64,000 nt of DNA from Lentisphaerae bacterium ADurb.Bin082. Its GTDB lineage: Bacteria; Verrucomicrobiota; Lentisphaeria; Oligosphaerales; Oligosphaeraceae. The notes beneath the pieces were generated by a model. The model was not told where the DNA came from. It ran no database searches and saw only the letters and a list, made by a program, of their open reading frames with translations. This document shows positions 7,930 to 16,562 of this stretch, one piece after another. The stretch spans positions 38,112 to 102,111 of the forward strand of contig MWEG01000123.1 of assembly GCA_002070945.1 (NCBI GenBank), in the 5' to 3' direction. Both the position numbers and the translations under genes were made by a program. Position 1 is the stretch's first letter, and every line of letters begins with the position of its first letter.

Positions 7930-10785
7930 TTATTGGAATTGGTAGACATGCACTTCGTAGGGTTTGAAGTCATCGGTGAGGGCGTTGTTTTGGATGGTTG
8001 CGTTCCTGTTTTCGAAGAGGACCTTGGCGTTGGTTTTGTCGGCCAGGCGAGCGTCCAGTTGGAAGTTGGCTCGTATGGGTTCGCGGGCAGAACTGGCGGC
8101 GAGGAGATAGGCGTTGCCCTGGTGGATTTTCAGGAGGGCGCTGATGGCGGGATGGCCCAGGCTGTCCGTGGTCGGGCCGCTGGCTATAGTCGGCGGTTGC
8201 AGCTGGGGCGGCGTACGCTCGGTGAGTATTTCGCTCAGTTGGTTCAGCTGGGTGGCGACGGTGGCCATGTTGTTCCAGGTCTCCGGGGTGTCGGTCATGC
8301 CATGATTTTTATCGAAACCGCCGTAAGTGTACCAGGTGATGCCGTGGGCGCCGTGGATGATGGACAGGAAGCTCATGGATCGCAGTTCCTCGAAGGTCGG
8401 AAAGCGCTTCCAGCTGCTCCAGCCCTGGAAGTACTGGATGATGGCCCAGATGGATTTGACTGGATTGCCCTCGGCGGCGAGGTTGGCGTGGATCAGCTTC
8501 ATGTCGCTGATGACCTTGGGCGGGCCGTCGGAGTCAGCGTCGCGGATAGGGTAGATTTCGGGCAGGAAGGCGTCAGTGGCGTGGATGTAAGGCAGGTAGT
8601 TCGGGGTGCCGGGCGAGCCGACCCCGTCGGCCTGGACGGTCAGATGGCTGGGATCAAGGTCGCGAATAGCCTGGTGTAGTTCGGTCAAGGCCTCGGGTGA
8701 AACGTGGCCGCTGGTGTCGTCAGCCAGGTACCAAGCCAGGATGGAGGGATGCTTGTATTCGCGGGCGACTGTGCGCAGATAGTTGCCAATCTGGGTGGAA
8801 TTGGCGCCCGCGCTCGACGCGACCCAGACTTTGAAGTCGTGCTTGGCAGCGGCGGCTAAGAATTGCTGGAAGTTCTCGTTGCGGGCAGATTGGTAGGTGT
8901 GCGCAAAGTTGAAGCCAATCTTCTTGAGGTCGGCGAAGGCCTTGTCAAGATCATTGTCGTTGAATTCGCGCTTGCAGACGGCGTAGGCGCCAATAGGGAA
9001 GAATGGCTTGTCGTCGACGAGGACAAAGCCGTCGTCGCGGAGGCGGACGATGTTCTTGGTCGGCGGTTCGTCAATAAGGACATAGCGTTCGGCCTGGGTG
9101 CGATTGCCGGCCAGGTCAGCAGCGGTGAATTGGAAGGCGTGGAGATTGGGTTCGGTGGACTTTATGGGTGCGCCTTGCGGGCCGGTCAGGGCGACGTTGC
9201 GGATGTCGAGGTAATCATCGCCGGCGAAGTTGGGGTGGTCGAAGCCGAAGCTGACCACGGCGCTGGCGGCTTCGGCCGGGGCGGTCATGCTCATGCTGAT
9301 GGCGTTCCAGTCGCCGGGGTGGCCGGTGAACAGGATTGGCAGGTACGGTTCCAAGCTGGTGCCCTCCGCGTCCTTCCAGGTGATTTTCCCGATGGTGAGG
9401 TTGCCGGGGGCGGCGAGGCTCAGGAGATAGCGGCAGTCACAGCGGAAGGCGTAGTTTTGGCCGGCGACAACCGGGCGGGGCATGCTGGTCAGGGAGAAGG
9501 CCGTGTCATCAATGATTTTTTCCCGGCTGACGCGGATCGCGTCGTGGGCGTCGGTCGGGGTGGCGAAGGCCAGGGCGTTGCGGTAGTTGGTGCGGAGCCA
9601 GTAGCGGGGGTGTATCTCAAACCCGGGCAGCGCCAACGCTGTCGGCGGAGTGAAGGTGATGACGTCGCCAGCGCGTCGGCAGTGGGGCAGGATGTCATTG
9701 CCGTGATGGAGCAGGCGGAGGTTTTTCCAGTCGATGCCAGTCTCGTCCGCGAGGCGGAACGCGATGGGGGCGGTGGGGTCGGTGGTTTGGGCTGGAGTGA
9801 GGCGGGTGATGATCGGCGGGGTGATGTCTTGGCCTGACCAGTTCCGGTCGGTCAAGCTGCCCAGGGTGACGGATTTCAGGACAGGCGCCCGGCCATCAGC
9901 GGCCTTGAGGGTGGCGCGGTAACGCACCCAGCGGGCGGCCGGCGGCCAAGTTGGCAGCTGGGTGGCAGGCGCGGACCAGTCAGACCAGCGTCCTGGCGAG
10001 CCGCCGTCGTCCGGGGCGGTGGCGAGCTGGAGGGTGAGAACGGTGCCAGCAGGGATGTCAGCCTCCCAGGCCAAGGCGCCAGCCAGCGGCAAGGGGAATG
10101 GCTTGGACACTATGTATCCCTCGGGAAGATAGGGGCTGCTGGGTGGCTGGGAAGTGAAGGTGATGGAAGTCAAAGCAAAATAGGTGCCAGGGGTGATGTT
10201 GGGGCTGTCAGCGCCGAGGCGGAGGACGGCAAAAGCGGCTTTTTCCGGAACGGTTCCGGTGATGGTGGTGGTGACAAACCGCTCCGAGGCGTTCTTGAAG
10301 GTATACGGCGTTTCCGTCAGAATCTGCTGATCCTGGTCTCGCCACTGGATGCGGTTGTGGTATGAGACGTTATGGCCGCGGGCACGGCTCATGTCGACCG
10401 TGCCTCGGGCGGTGATGCTATACGCGAAGGCAGAGCCAGGCGTGACCGGGAATGGCTTGGAGGTCAGCTCAAAGGCAGTGTCAGTCGCTTTGAAAGCCTC
10501 GTTCTTAGTGATGACCAGGGCCTTGACGCCGTCTACGTCGCCGTACGTGAAGGTGAGGAGATTTTGGAAATTGTTGAAGTCCAGCCAGAGGCCAGAATTG
10601 CGGCTGAAGTCGTCAGCAAATAAGTTCTGGCTGACTCGGGCCACTGTGATCTTGCCGTCCCGGCATTCTGCCTGGTGACACTCTACCAAAGCGCTGGCCG
10701 GCGCCGCAGGGGCGGCGTTGAGAAAGGCGGCGCTAACGCAGAGCTGACCTAAGACGGCAAGGCGAAACGCATGTTTGCTGATCAT
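7930..10785 (-). CDS. Secreted multidomain glycoside-hydrolase-like protein (TIM barrel)
   Basis: 951 residues with a signal peptide (MISKHAFRLAVLGQLCVSAAFLNAAP). The start at 10785 has an excellent ribosome site (AGGAGGT, 6 bases upstream). Two jelly-roll-like segments (about 40-200 and 420-560) both describe a similar FxLTSxPxPV pattern and may be internal repeats. Bacterial Ig-like or loop segments lie between them. The last ~360 residues are a clan GH-A-like barrel starting FVLVDDKPFFPIGAY. The strand-4 motif is AWYLADDTSG; related enzymes usually read WYLADEP, so the expected acid/base Glu is Asp here. The target polysaccharide is unknown. It stands alone, 142 bp downstream of the TatD-like gene on the same strand. 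Confidence 0.72.
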   Translation of the reverse strand: MISKHAFRLAVLGQLCVSAAFLNAAPAAPASALVECHQAECRDGKITVARVSQNLFADDFSRNSGLWLDFNNFQNLLTFTYGDVDGVKALVITKNEAFKATDTAFELTSKPFPVTPGSAFAYSITARGTVDMSRARGHNVSYHNRIQWRDQDQQILTETPYTFKNASERFVTTTITGTVPEKAAFAVLRLGADSPNITPGTYFALTSITFTSQPPSSPYLPEGYIVSKPFPLPLAGALAWEADIPAGTVLTLQLATAPDDGGSPGRWSDWSAPATQLPTWPPAARWVRYRATLKAADGRAPVLKSVTLGSLTDRNWSGQDITPPIITRLTPAQTTDPTAPIAFRLADETGIDWKNLRLLHHGNDILPHCRRAGDVITFTPPTALALPGFEIHPRYWLRTNYRNALAFATPTDAHDAIRVSREKIIDDTAFSLTSMPRPVVAGQNYAFRCDCRYLLSLAAPGNLTIGKITWKDAEGTSLEPYLPILFTGHPGDWNAISMSMTAPAEAASAVVSFGFDHPNFAGDDYLDIRNVALTGPQGAPIKSTEPNLHAFQFTAADLAGNRTQAERYVLIDEPPTKNIVRLRDDGFVLVDDKPFFPIGAYAVCKREFNDNDLDKAFADLKKIGFNFAHTYQSARNENFQQFLAAAAKHDFKVWVASSAGANSTQIGNYLRTVAREYKHPSILAWYLADDTSGHVSPEALTELHQAIRDLDPSHLTVQADGVGSPGTPNYLPYIHATDAFLPEIYPIRDADSDGPPKVISDMKLIHANLAAEGNPVKSIWAIIQYFQGWSSWKRFPTFEELRSMSFLSIIHGAHGITWYTYGGFDKNHGMTDTPETWNNMATVATQLNQLSEILTERTPPQLQPPTIASGPTTDSLGHPAISALLKIHQGNAYLLAASSAREPIRANFQLDARLADKTNAKVLFENRNATIQNNALTDDFKPYEVHVYQFQ

Positions 10786-10927
10786 GAACGGACCTCCTGT
10801 TAAAATTAATGTTAAAACCTCAGGGTTGGGAAGGCAGGGCGATGGCAAGGGTGAAAATCTGGCCGCTTTTCGGCAGAAGTGGCAGGACGTGCCGACAAGA
10901 GGCGGCGTCCGCGCTGGCAACGCCTTT

Positions 10928-11728
10928 TCAGCAGGAGAATTTCGGCGACTGGGACAGGAATTGGCAGGGATTGTGGTAGAAGACCTGCTCTACTGTCTTA
11001 TCGTCATAGCCTCGTTGGCGCATTTCAAAGATGGCGTTGTGGAGAGTGGCCGGGTCGGACGGCCCCCAGTCGCCTGAAGCATCGACCATGATGTGGTCAA
11101 GGCCGTACATTTCCAAGGCGTCGACGACGCGTGCCGGCGAATTCTTGGTGACCGGGTAGATAGTCATCGCTGCCCAGAAGCCCTGGTCGCGAATCAGCCC
11201 GATGGTGTGTTCCTCGGCATGGTCAAAGCAAATTTTTTCAGGATTGATGTCGCGGCGGTTCTTGAGGGCGTCAAGCATCATCTTAGTGCCTTTCAGCTTG
11301 TCATTTAGGTGCGGCGTGTGGACCCAGACGAGCTGGTCAAGCCGGACGGCCAGGTCAATCTGCTCTTCAAAAATGGTCATTTCGTTGCGGGTGTTCTTGT
11401 TCGTGCCGATTTCACCGATGCCGATGGCGTTGTCGCGGCTCAGAAATTCCGGGATGAAGGAGATCACTTCGCGGGCGAGGACGAGGTCTTCAGCTTCCTT
11501 GGGGTTGATGCAGATGTGGCAGAAATGCTTGATCAGGTACTGGGCGGCGCGTTTCGGCTCGAAGACCGTCAAGTGGGTGAAGTAATCGTGGAAAGCCTGG
11601 GCGGAAGTCCGGTCATAGCCAGCCCAGAACGCAGGCTCGCAGCAGGCGGCGGTGTGCATCAGGGCCATGCGCTCATAATCGGCCGTAGTCCGGGCAATCA
11701 TGTGAATGTGGGGTTCGATGACTCGCAT
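10928..11728 (-). CDS. TatD-like metal-dependent hydrolase, EboB-like
   Basis: A 266-residue cytoplasmic amidohydrolase-superfamily barrel. EPHIHM at residues 4-9 supplies the first metal pair. GIGEIG, VHTPH, DHAEE and SGDWGPSD follow in TatD order. The segments TTADYERM, ACCEPAFW and CHICINPKEA closely resemble what I remember of the TatD-like hydrolases (COG1099) of ebo gene clusters, which take part in exporting or scaffolding small molecules. None of the other ebo genes (UbiA-like, dehydroquinate-synthase-like, xylose-isomerase-like) is adjacent. The start at 11728 is set by GGAGG six bases upstream. It is divergent from the MoxR gene across 121 bp containing AGGCG-N7-CGCCT (11783-11799), a possible operator. 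Confidence 0.78.
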   Translation of the reverse strand: MRVIEPHIHMIARTTADYERMALMHTAACCEPAFWAGYDRTSAQAFHDYFTHLTVFEPKRAAQYLIKHFCHICINPKEAEDLVLAREVISFIPEFLSRDNAIGIGEIGTNKNTRNEMTIFEEQIDLAVRLDQLVWVHTPHLNDKLKGTKMMLDALKNRRDINPEKICFDHAEEHTIGLIRDQGFWAAMTIYPVTKNSPARVVDALEMYGLDHIMVDASGDWGPSDPATLHNAIFEMRQRGYDDKTVEQVFYHNPCQFLSQSPKFSC

Positions 11729-11849
11729 TGTCAACCTCCGATGATTATATTGGCTGATAGTTGAAATTCATCATAAGATACGAGGCGATTATAACGCCTA
11801 AAGCCGTTTTTTCCATTTCAGTTGACGCGAATTGTTGAAGTGAGGAGCC

Positions 11850-12842
11850 ATGACAGAGAGGATTATGAATAAAACCGGCATGGACGCGGCAGCGGCAATG
11901 GCGCGTTTGCGCCAAGAGTTGGGACGGGTGATCATCGGCCAGGAGGACGTTATCGAGCAGATCACGGTGACGTTGCTGGCCGGCGGCCATGCCCTGCTGA
12001 CCGGTGTGCCCGGCCTGGGCAAGACGCTGCTGGTGAAAAGCGTCGCCCAGCTGTTTTCGCTGACCTTCAAGCGAATTCAATTCACCCCAGACTTGATGCC
12101 AGCAGATATTTTCGGCAGCGAAGTCATGGATGAGTCAGTCGGTCGGACAGAGAAGACGTTCCGGTTCATCCCAGGGCCGGTGTTTGCCAATCTCGTCCTG
12201 GCGGATGAAATCAACCGCACGCCCCCGAAAACCCAGGCCGCGCTGCTGGAGGCGATGGGCGAAGGCCATGTGACCGTGGGCGGCGTCACCTATCCCCTGG
12301 AAAAGCCGTTCTTCGTGCTGGCCACCCAGAATCCTATTGAGCTTGAGGGGACGTATCCGCTGCCGGAAGCGCAGCTCGACCGTTTTCTGATGAACATCGT
12401 GATGGACTACCTGCCGTTGGCGGACGAGGAGCGCATGGTGCGGGAGACGACGGCGCCTGAGCAGGTAGCACTGCAGCCGGTCTTGGACGGGCAGGAGATT
12501 ATCGCCTTGCAGCGCCTGGCGCGAGAAGTGCCGGTGTCGGACAACGTGGTGGCCTACGCCGTCCGCCTGTGCGCAGCTACGCGGCCGGGCGGTGCGCAGG
12601 CTGCGCCGAGAGTCAATGACTTAGTGCAATGGGGCGCTGGCTCGCGGGCGTCGCAAGCCATGATCCTGGCCGGCAAGGCGCGGGCGCTGCTGCAAGGCCG
12701 GCGCAACGTGGCCTGCGAGGACGTCCGCGCCCTCGCACTGCCAGTGCTAAGACATCGCGTCATCACCAATTTCCGCGCGGAAGCCGAAGGCGTTGACGCC
12801 GAAAAGCTGATTGCGGAAATCCTCGCAACCGTGGCGGAGTAA
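11850..12842 (+). CDS. MoxR-family AAA+ ATPase
   Basis: 330 residues. Walker A GVPGLGKT (about 52-59), Walker B LVLADEIN, sensor 1 ATQNP and the MoxR segments PPKTQAALLEAM and YPLPEAQLDRF are intact, so the protein should be an active chaperone-like ATPase. MoxR proteins usually sit next to DUF58 and VWA genes that they help assemble. None of those is present here; the next gene 487 bp away encodes an O-antigen-ligase-like protein. GAGGAG lies just upstream of the ATG at 11850. Possible targets are therefore encoded elsewhere. Confidence 0.9.
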   Translation: MTERIMNKTGMDAAAAMARLRQELGRVIIGQEDVIEQITVTLLAGGHALLTGVPGLGKTLLVKSVAQLFSLTFKRIQFTPDLMPADIFGSEVMDESVGRTEKTFRFIPGPVFANLVLADEINRTPPKTQAALLEAMGEGHVTVGGVTYPLEKPFFVLATQNPIELEGTYPLPEAQLDRFLMNIVMDYLPLADEERMVRETTAPEQVALQPVLDGQEIIALQRLAREVPVSDNVVAYAVRLCAATRPGGAQAAPRVNDLVQWGAGSRASQAMILAGKARALLQGRRNVACEDVRALALPVLRHRVITNFRAEAEGVDAEKLIAEILATVAE

Positions 12843-13329
12843 AGCGGAAGTCATGGAAAGCATGATGCCTGCATGCTATCAAAATCCTGCCTAAGCACAA
12901 AATTACTAGGAATCTGCTGAAAACCGCTTGAAAAAAGGCGTCTGAGAGCCTATTTTTTCCACGGTTTCAGAAATCCAGCCCCCCCACCCTGAGGGGGCCT
13001 CCATCCTATTGCCGCGCGCGAGGAAGCCATAGTCGGCGAAGGGAAGTCATGGTCGACTGCATGAATGAGCATGAGCCTGCCAAAAGCAGTCAGGGTCGCG
13101 CTTGAGGCGGCATCAAGGGCATGGCTTGCCGTAGATGTCGTTTTTTTTGCAGTCAACGGTTTTTCGCCTCCCTGCCAGCATGGCACCTTAGGTTTTCTGA
13201 GGCTTTTCGGGTCGATTCCAATAAACTGTTTCAGCCGTCCGTTTTTTGCACATAATCGTAGCAAGGTCTGACGCTGCGGCAGCGCCAGCCTTCAACCTTG
13301 CAGAATTTCGGATCAGGAAAATTTGACTT
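12843..13329. other. Intergenic gap after the MoxR gene
   Basis: No convincing gene. Short open frames on both strands (longest about 100 codons) lack ribosome sites and family resemblance. It holds the hairpin listed separately and a C-run/G-run pair (around 12977-12996). The stretch 13060-13260 is plain sequence; a promoter for the next gene presumably lies here, but I see no good match. Confidence 0.5.
12917..12970 (+). terminator. Nested hairpin, probable terminator of the MoxR gene
   Basis: The outer arms are CTGAAAACCG and CGGTTTCAG. The inner arms are AAAAAAGGC and GCCTATTTTTT with an 8-base loop. The T-run lies inside the second arm, so it may end transcription in both directions. 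It is 75 bp past the MoxR stop. Confidence 0.5.
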
Positions 13330-15378
13330 ATGACTGAACATATTCATAATTCGCCGCCCATCCCAGCAGCTGAAGAATGGACATCCCAGCCGGGCTTGCT
13401 CGTGCGGCAGCCAGAGCCGACCAGCCCCGAACCCCAGGACGAAGATATTCGGTTGGACAACGTCGACGACGCGGAGGCGACGTCAACGTCGACGGCGCCC
13501 AGCTGGCTGATTTGGCTTTGCGGCCTTGCCCTGTTGCTGATGGCTAACCAGATCAAGCTGCCGATAGCGGGCGGGCGCCTAGGCATCGCTGACCTCGGCT
13601 TTGCTGCGGCCCTGCTCGGACTCCTGTTTCATCAGTGGCGGAATCGGCAGCGGGTGTTTTTCCCCTTGCTGGCTCTTGTTGCCTTGGCTGCCATTGCCCT
13701 GGCCAACGTGGTGTCGCGCTCCGGGCTGGGCGGCGCGATGGAAGTGGCGCAACTGGTGCAGCAGTTTTTCTGCGGCCTGCTGATTATGAGCTTTCTGGTC
13801 GAGAATGCGCCTCGCCTGGCCGTGGTTGCGGCGACCGCTGGCCTGGCCGTCAATCTCGCCCTAGCCTTCTGGCAGGCCGGACGATACGGCTTCGGCATGG
13901 TTCTGCCGCCGGCGGATGTGCTGAAGATCGCGTGGGGCTTTGGTGAAGCCTACACAGGACTGTTCCGGAGCCGGATGGCGTTGAGTTTCTTCCTGGCGGC
14001 AGTGCTGGCCTGGGTGCAGCCGCAGTGGCTCGGTCGCAAGCCTGGACTTTTCCGCTGCCTGGCGGTTCTGCTGGGCACCGTCGCGGTACTGGTCGGCATC
14101 GCGCATGGCCAGATGCTGTTTTTGGCCGTAGCAGCCCTGCTGGCTGGCGCGGTTTTGCATTCGCGGCGGGCCCTGGCCGTCAACCTGGTCGCCTTGGCCA
14201 TCCTGTTCGGAGTCGGAACTCATGTCCTGCCAGAAAAACATCGCCAAGTCGTGCAGGAGACATTTTCACCTTTGAAAACAGGCGATTATCCCGGAGAGCT
14301 GAAAACTAACCACCTCGACTTCGTGGCCGCGCTGCGCATGGCCGGGCGGGCACCGTGGGCAGGAGTGGGCTCAGGACGCTATCAGCAATGCGTCGGCCGT
14401 TGCTATGATGATCTGCCTAACCCGATCTTCAACGACATCGACACCGATACCCAGGCCGGCTGGGGCATCCTGGCAGGCACCGTCGGCATACCGACCGCAG
14501 TCCTGTTTTTCCTGCTTCTGGCGATTGCTGCCGGTGATGGGCTGCGACGCTATTACAAGTCAAAGCAAGGCAATGGGTTGGCTCTGGGCGGTGCCCTGTC
14601 CCTGACGGTGTTTATAACTGGCATGACGGTCAGCGATCCATTGACGCGCGGCCTCGGCTGGTTCGTCGCATTGGCGCTGGCCTCGGCATCGTTGCCGAAC
14701 CGCTGGGAGGATTTGCGGCGGGCGACGCTGTTCAGCTGGAAGTCGGTGCTGGCCAGCGGAGTGGCCCTGGGGCTGATCCTGGCGGCAGGGGCGGTCATCA
14801 AGCCGGTGGAAGACCCCCTGGCAGGCGTCCGAAAAGACCGCATGGCCTCCTCGACCAGGCAGCCTCGGAGCGAAGGTGATGCTGCTGCAACAACGCCCGG
14901 TGCAGCCGTTGCCGCCGCCGACTTCTTCAAGGTCATTGACGCCGGCGACGTGAAGACGATGACGCCGCCTTTTGAAAAAATAACTGACTCGCAGGCGGCG
15001 AAGCAGACAGCCCTGCGGATTCTCGACGGCAAGGGCGTTCCGCCGCCCGACAAGGAGCCGTCCATGGAATACGGCGGCGCTGTTTTCGAGTTTGAGGTGC
15101 CGACTGACCTGGAATGCAAAATCTGGCTTCGGGTCTGGTGGGATGGCTCCTGCGGCAACACCATCAATGTGAAAGTCGATGACGAGCCGCGCTCGGTGAC
15201 GGTGGGCAATGACGGCACCTACACCACCTGGCATTGGCTGGAATCCCCAAAGACGTACAAGCTCGCGGCTGGCAAGCATACGATTACGCTGCTGAACCGC
15301 GAGGACGGCATCATGTTCGACCAGATGCTCATTACCAATGACATGGCTTACTTCCCCCAGGGAATTGAGGAGGAATGA
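13330..15378 (+). CDS. O-antigen ligase/Wzy-like membrane protein with C-terminal carbohydrate-binding-like domain
   Basis: 682 residues. A Pro/Glu-rich cytoplasmic N-terminus (1-58) precedes about ten to twelve hydrophobic segments (60-500). The large loop holds the Wzy_C-like stretch: FVAALRMAGRAPWAGVGSGRY, then TQAGWGILAGTVGI (about 330-390), as in O-antigen ligases and polymerases that join undecaprenyl- or lipid-linked glycans. After a final membrane segment (about 478-497) the chain continues with a soluble beta-rich domain (about 530-682: YGGAVFEFEVP, CKIWLRVWWDG, LLNREDGIMFDQMLIT), which resembles a CBM6/35-type sugar-binding or malectin-like fold. That arrangement would place a glycan-binding module on the periplasmic side. 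The downstream gene overlaps by 4 bases. Confidence 0.7.
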   Translation: MTEHIHNSPPIPAAEEWTSQPGLLVRQPEPTSPEPQDEDIRLDNVDDAEATSTSTAPSWLIWLCGLALLLMANQIKLPIAGGRLGIADLGFAAALLGLLFHQWRNRQRVFFPLLALVALAAIALANVVSRSGLGGAMEVAQLVQQFFCGLLIMSFLVENAPRLAVVAATAGLAVNLALAFWQAGRYGFGMVLPPADVLKIAWGFGEAYTGLFRSRMALSFFLAAVLAWVQPQWLGRKPGLFRCLAVLLGTVAVLVGIAHGQMLFLAVAALLAGAVLHSRRALAVNLVALAILFGVGTHVLPEKHRQVVQETFSPLKTGDYPGELKTNHLDFVAALRMAGRAPWAGVGSGRYQQCVGRCYDDLPNPIFNDIDTDTQAGWGILAGTVGIPTAVLFFLLLAIAAGDGLRRYYKSKQGNGLALGGALSLTVFITGMTVSDPLTRGLGWFVALALASASLPNRWEDLRRATLFSWKSVLASGVALGLILAAGAVIKPVEDPLAGVRKDRMASSTRQPRSEGDAAATTPGAAVAAADFFKVIDAGDVKTMTPPFEKITDSQAAKQTALRILDGKGVPPPDKEPSMEYGGAVFEFEVPTDLECKIWLRVWWDGSCGNTINVKVDDEPRSVTVGNDGTYTTWHWLESPKTYKLAAGKHTITLLNREDGIMFDQMLITNDMAYFPQGIEEE

Positions 15379-16088
15379 TGCGCCTGCGCCCGTTGCTTTG
15401 GCTGTTTTTGAGCGCCTGCCTGCTGTGGGGATGGCCAGCGCTGAGCGAGGAGCTGGCTCCGGCTGACTTCCTGGCAGAGGTGCGTCGCCCGCTGCGCACC
15501 AATGCCTGGGGGGAGATTACTGGCCGCCTGACCCACAAGGCGGAAGGCGCCGAGACCGTGCAGGGTGCCATCCGGGTGCGCATGACTTTCACGCCCGAGT
15601 CCTTGCACGCGCAGCTGGTGCTCAACGACGTCAATGTCTATGGCTTCGAACAAAAGCACGGCCAAGATGGCGAAGCCGCCAAGACGACGCTTGAACTGCC
15701 GCCGCACGAGCAGGCGCCGGGGCTGTTCGCGTTCGGCCTGGCGCCCGAGGACTTGACGTTTGCTTTCATCTATTGGGATTTCGTCGAGGAGCTGCCTCGC
15801 CAGAAGAGCCGCCAGCGCGATTGCCGCGTAATGCGCCTAGCCGAGCCTGGCGGCAACGGCGTTGTCCAGGTCTCCTTCAGCGCCGCGCATGGCTTCCCCC
15901 TGGAAGCATGGTGGTACCGACAAGGCGAAAGCCGGCCGTGGCGCCAGCTGGAGCTGAAAGGCGCCAAGAAGCATGACAATGACCTCTGGTTCGTCAAGGA
16001 AATGCGCCTGGAGGGCGCGAACTGGAAGACCAGGGTCGTCTTTGACCACGCTGAGATCAACCAGGTCGGCGAGCCGACCAAGAAATGA
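15375..16088 (+). CDS. LolA-like outer-membrane lipoprotein-sorting family protein
   Basis: 237 residues with a signal peptide (MMRLRPLLWLFLSACLLWGWPALS). The body has the pattern of the LolA/LolB-like half-barrel family (COG2834): an early beta-hairpin describing a sugar- or lipid-like cavity, and a C-terminal stretch WRQLELKGAKK, WFVKEMRLEGANWKTRVVFD typical of proteins annotated as outer-membrane lipoprotein-sorting. No lipobox Cys is clear: the Cys near 15 is inside the hydrophobic core (LSAC), so lipidation is possible. The start overlaps the upstream stop (ATGA) with GAGGAGG just before it, which points to co-translation with the O-antigen-ligase-like gene and a shared role in envelope glycan or lipid handling. 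Confidence 0.65.
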   Translation: MMRLRPLLWLFLSACLLWGWPALSEELAPADFLAEVRRPLRTNAWGEITGRLTHKAEGAETVQGAIRVRMTFTPESLHAQLVLNDVNVYGFEQKHGQDGEAAKTTLELPPHEQAPGLFAFGLAPEDLTFAFIYWDFVEELPRQKSRQRDCRVMRLAEPGGNGVVQVSFSAAHGFPLEAWWYRQGESRPWRQLELKGAKKHDNDLWFVKEMRLEGANWKTRVVFDHAEINQVGEPTKK

Positions 16089-16099
16089 TGACCGGCAAC

Positions 16100-16175
16100 C
16101 TTCGGTAATCGGTCGCCGATTGATATTTGGAGTTCCGACAAGCTGCGGAGCTAGGCATCCCGGATAAGGCACTTT
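16100..16175 (-). repeat. Dispersed repeat family R3, copy A
   Basis: Read on the minus strand it gives AAAGTGCCTTATCC, then GCTCCGCAGCTTGTCG, then ATCAATCGGCGACCGATTACC. The same ordered blocks recur at 47137-47215 and 48845-48915. The end block is a near-palindrome (ATCGG-N3-CCGAT). Its other end runs directly into the TGGAC tract, as in copy C. Confidence 0.75.
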
Positions 16176-16295
16176 AATGGACAGTGGACAATGGACGCAA
16201 GTGGACTTTAATGGACATCAGTAGACGATGGACGATGGACGTCAATGGACGATAGTGGTGAGTGGACGTGGACAGAAGTGGACTTTAGTAGACGG
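16173..16295 (+). repeat. Irregular TGGAC tract
   Basis: About eleven TGGAC and two TAGAC pentamers are spaced 6-12 bases apart over 120 bases. The same motif in the opposite orientation (GTCCA/GTCTA) fills 48731-48850. Spacing is irregular, so it is neither a CRISPR nor a perfect satellite. Confidence 0.75.
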
Positions 16296-16331
16296 CAGCG
16301 TGGCATGTAGCCTAGAGAGTCCCTCGCCCCT

Positions 16332-16367
16332 AACGAATGATAAATGACGAATGATGAATGACAAATG
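16332..16367 (+). repeat. Irregular AATGA tract
   Basis: Five AATGA/AAATG-type units follow one another (CGAATGATAAATGACGAATG and on). It sits between the TGGAC tract and the heptamer array, all in the leader region of secG. Confidence 0.6.
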
Positions 16368-16372
16368 CGCCT

Positions 16373-16424
16373 CAGCATTCAGCATTCAGCATTCAGCATT
16401 CAGCATTCAGCATTCAGTATTCAG
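16373..16424 (+). repeat. CAGCATT heptamer tandem array
   Basis: Six perfect CAGCATT units, one CAGTATT unit and a partial CAG. It lies about 140 bp upstream of secG. The apparent reading frame through it (Ser/Ile/Gln/His/Phe repeats) is a by-product of the array, not a gene. Confidence 0.9.
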
Positions 16425-16562
16425 CCTTTTCTCGCCGTGCTGGCTTGCTTTGCCGGATTTGTCTTTTATATTTAGAGTTTATCTTTTATATTTTTATGCT
16501 TTCGGCGTTAGCTGAGGCGTTGGTTCATTCGTTATCGTTTTCCTAATATGGAGAGATAGAGC

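Noticed and set aside
12950..13271. Small genes on either strand after the MoxR gene
   Set aside because: They overlap each other, lack ribosome sites and run through the terminator hairpin.
16358..16546. Open frame of Ser/Phe/Ile/Gln/His repeats
   Set aside because: It is the translation of the CAGCATT array, with no ribosome site.
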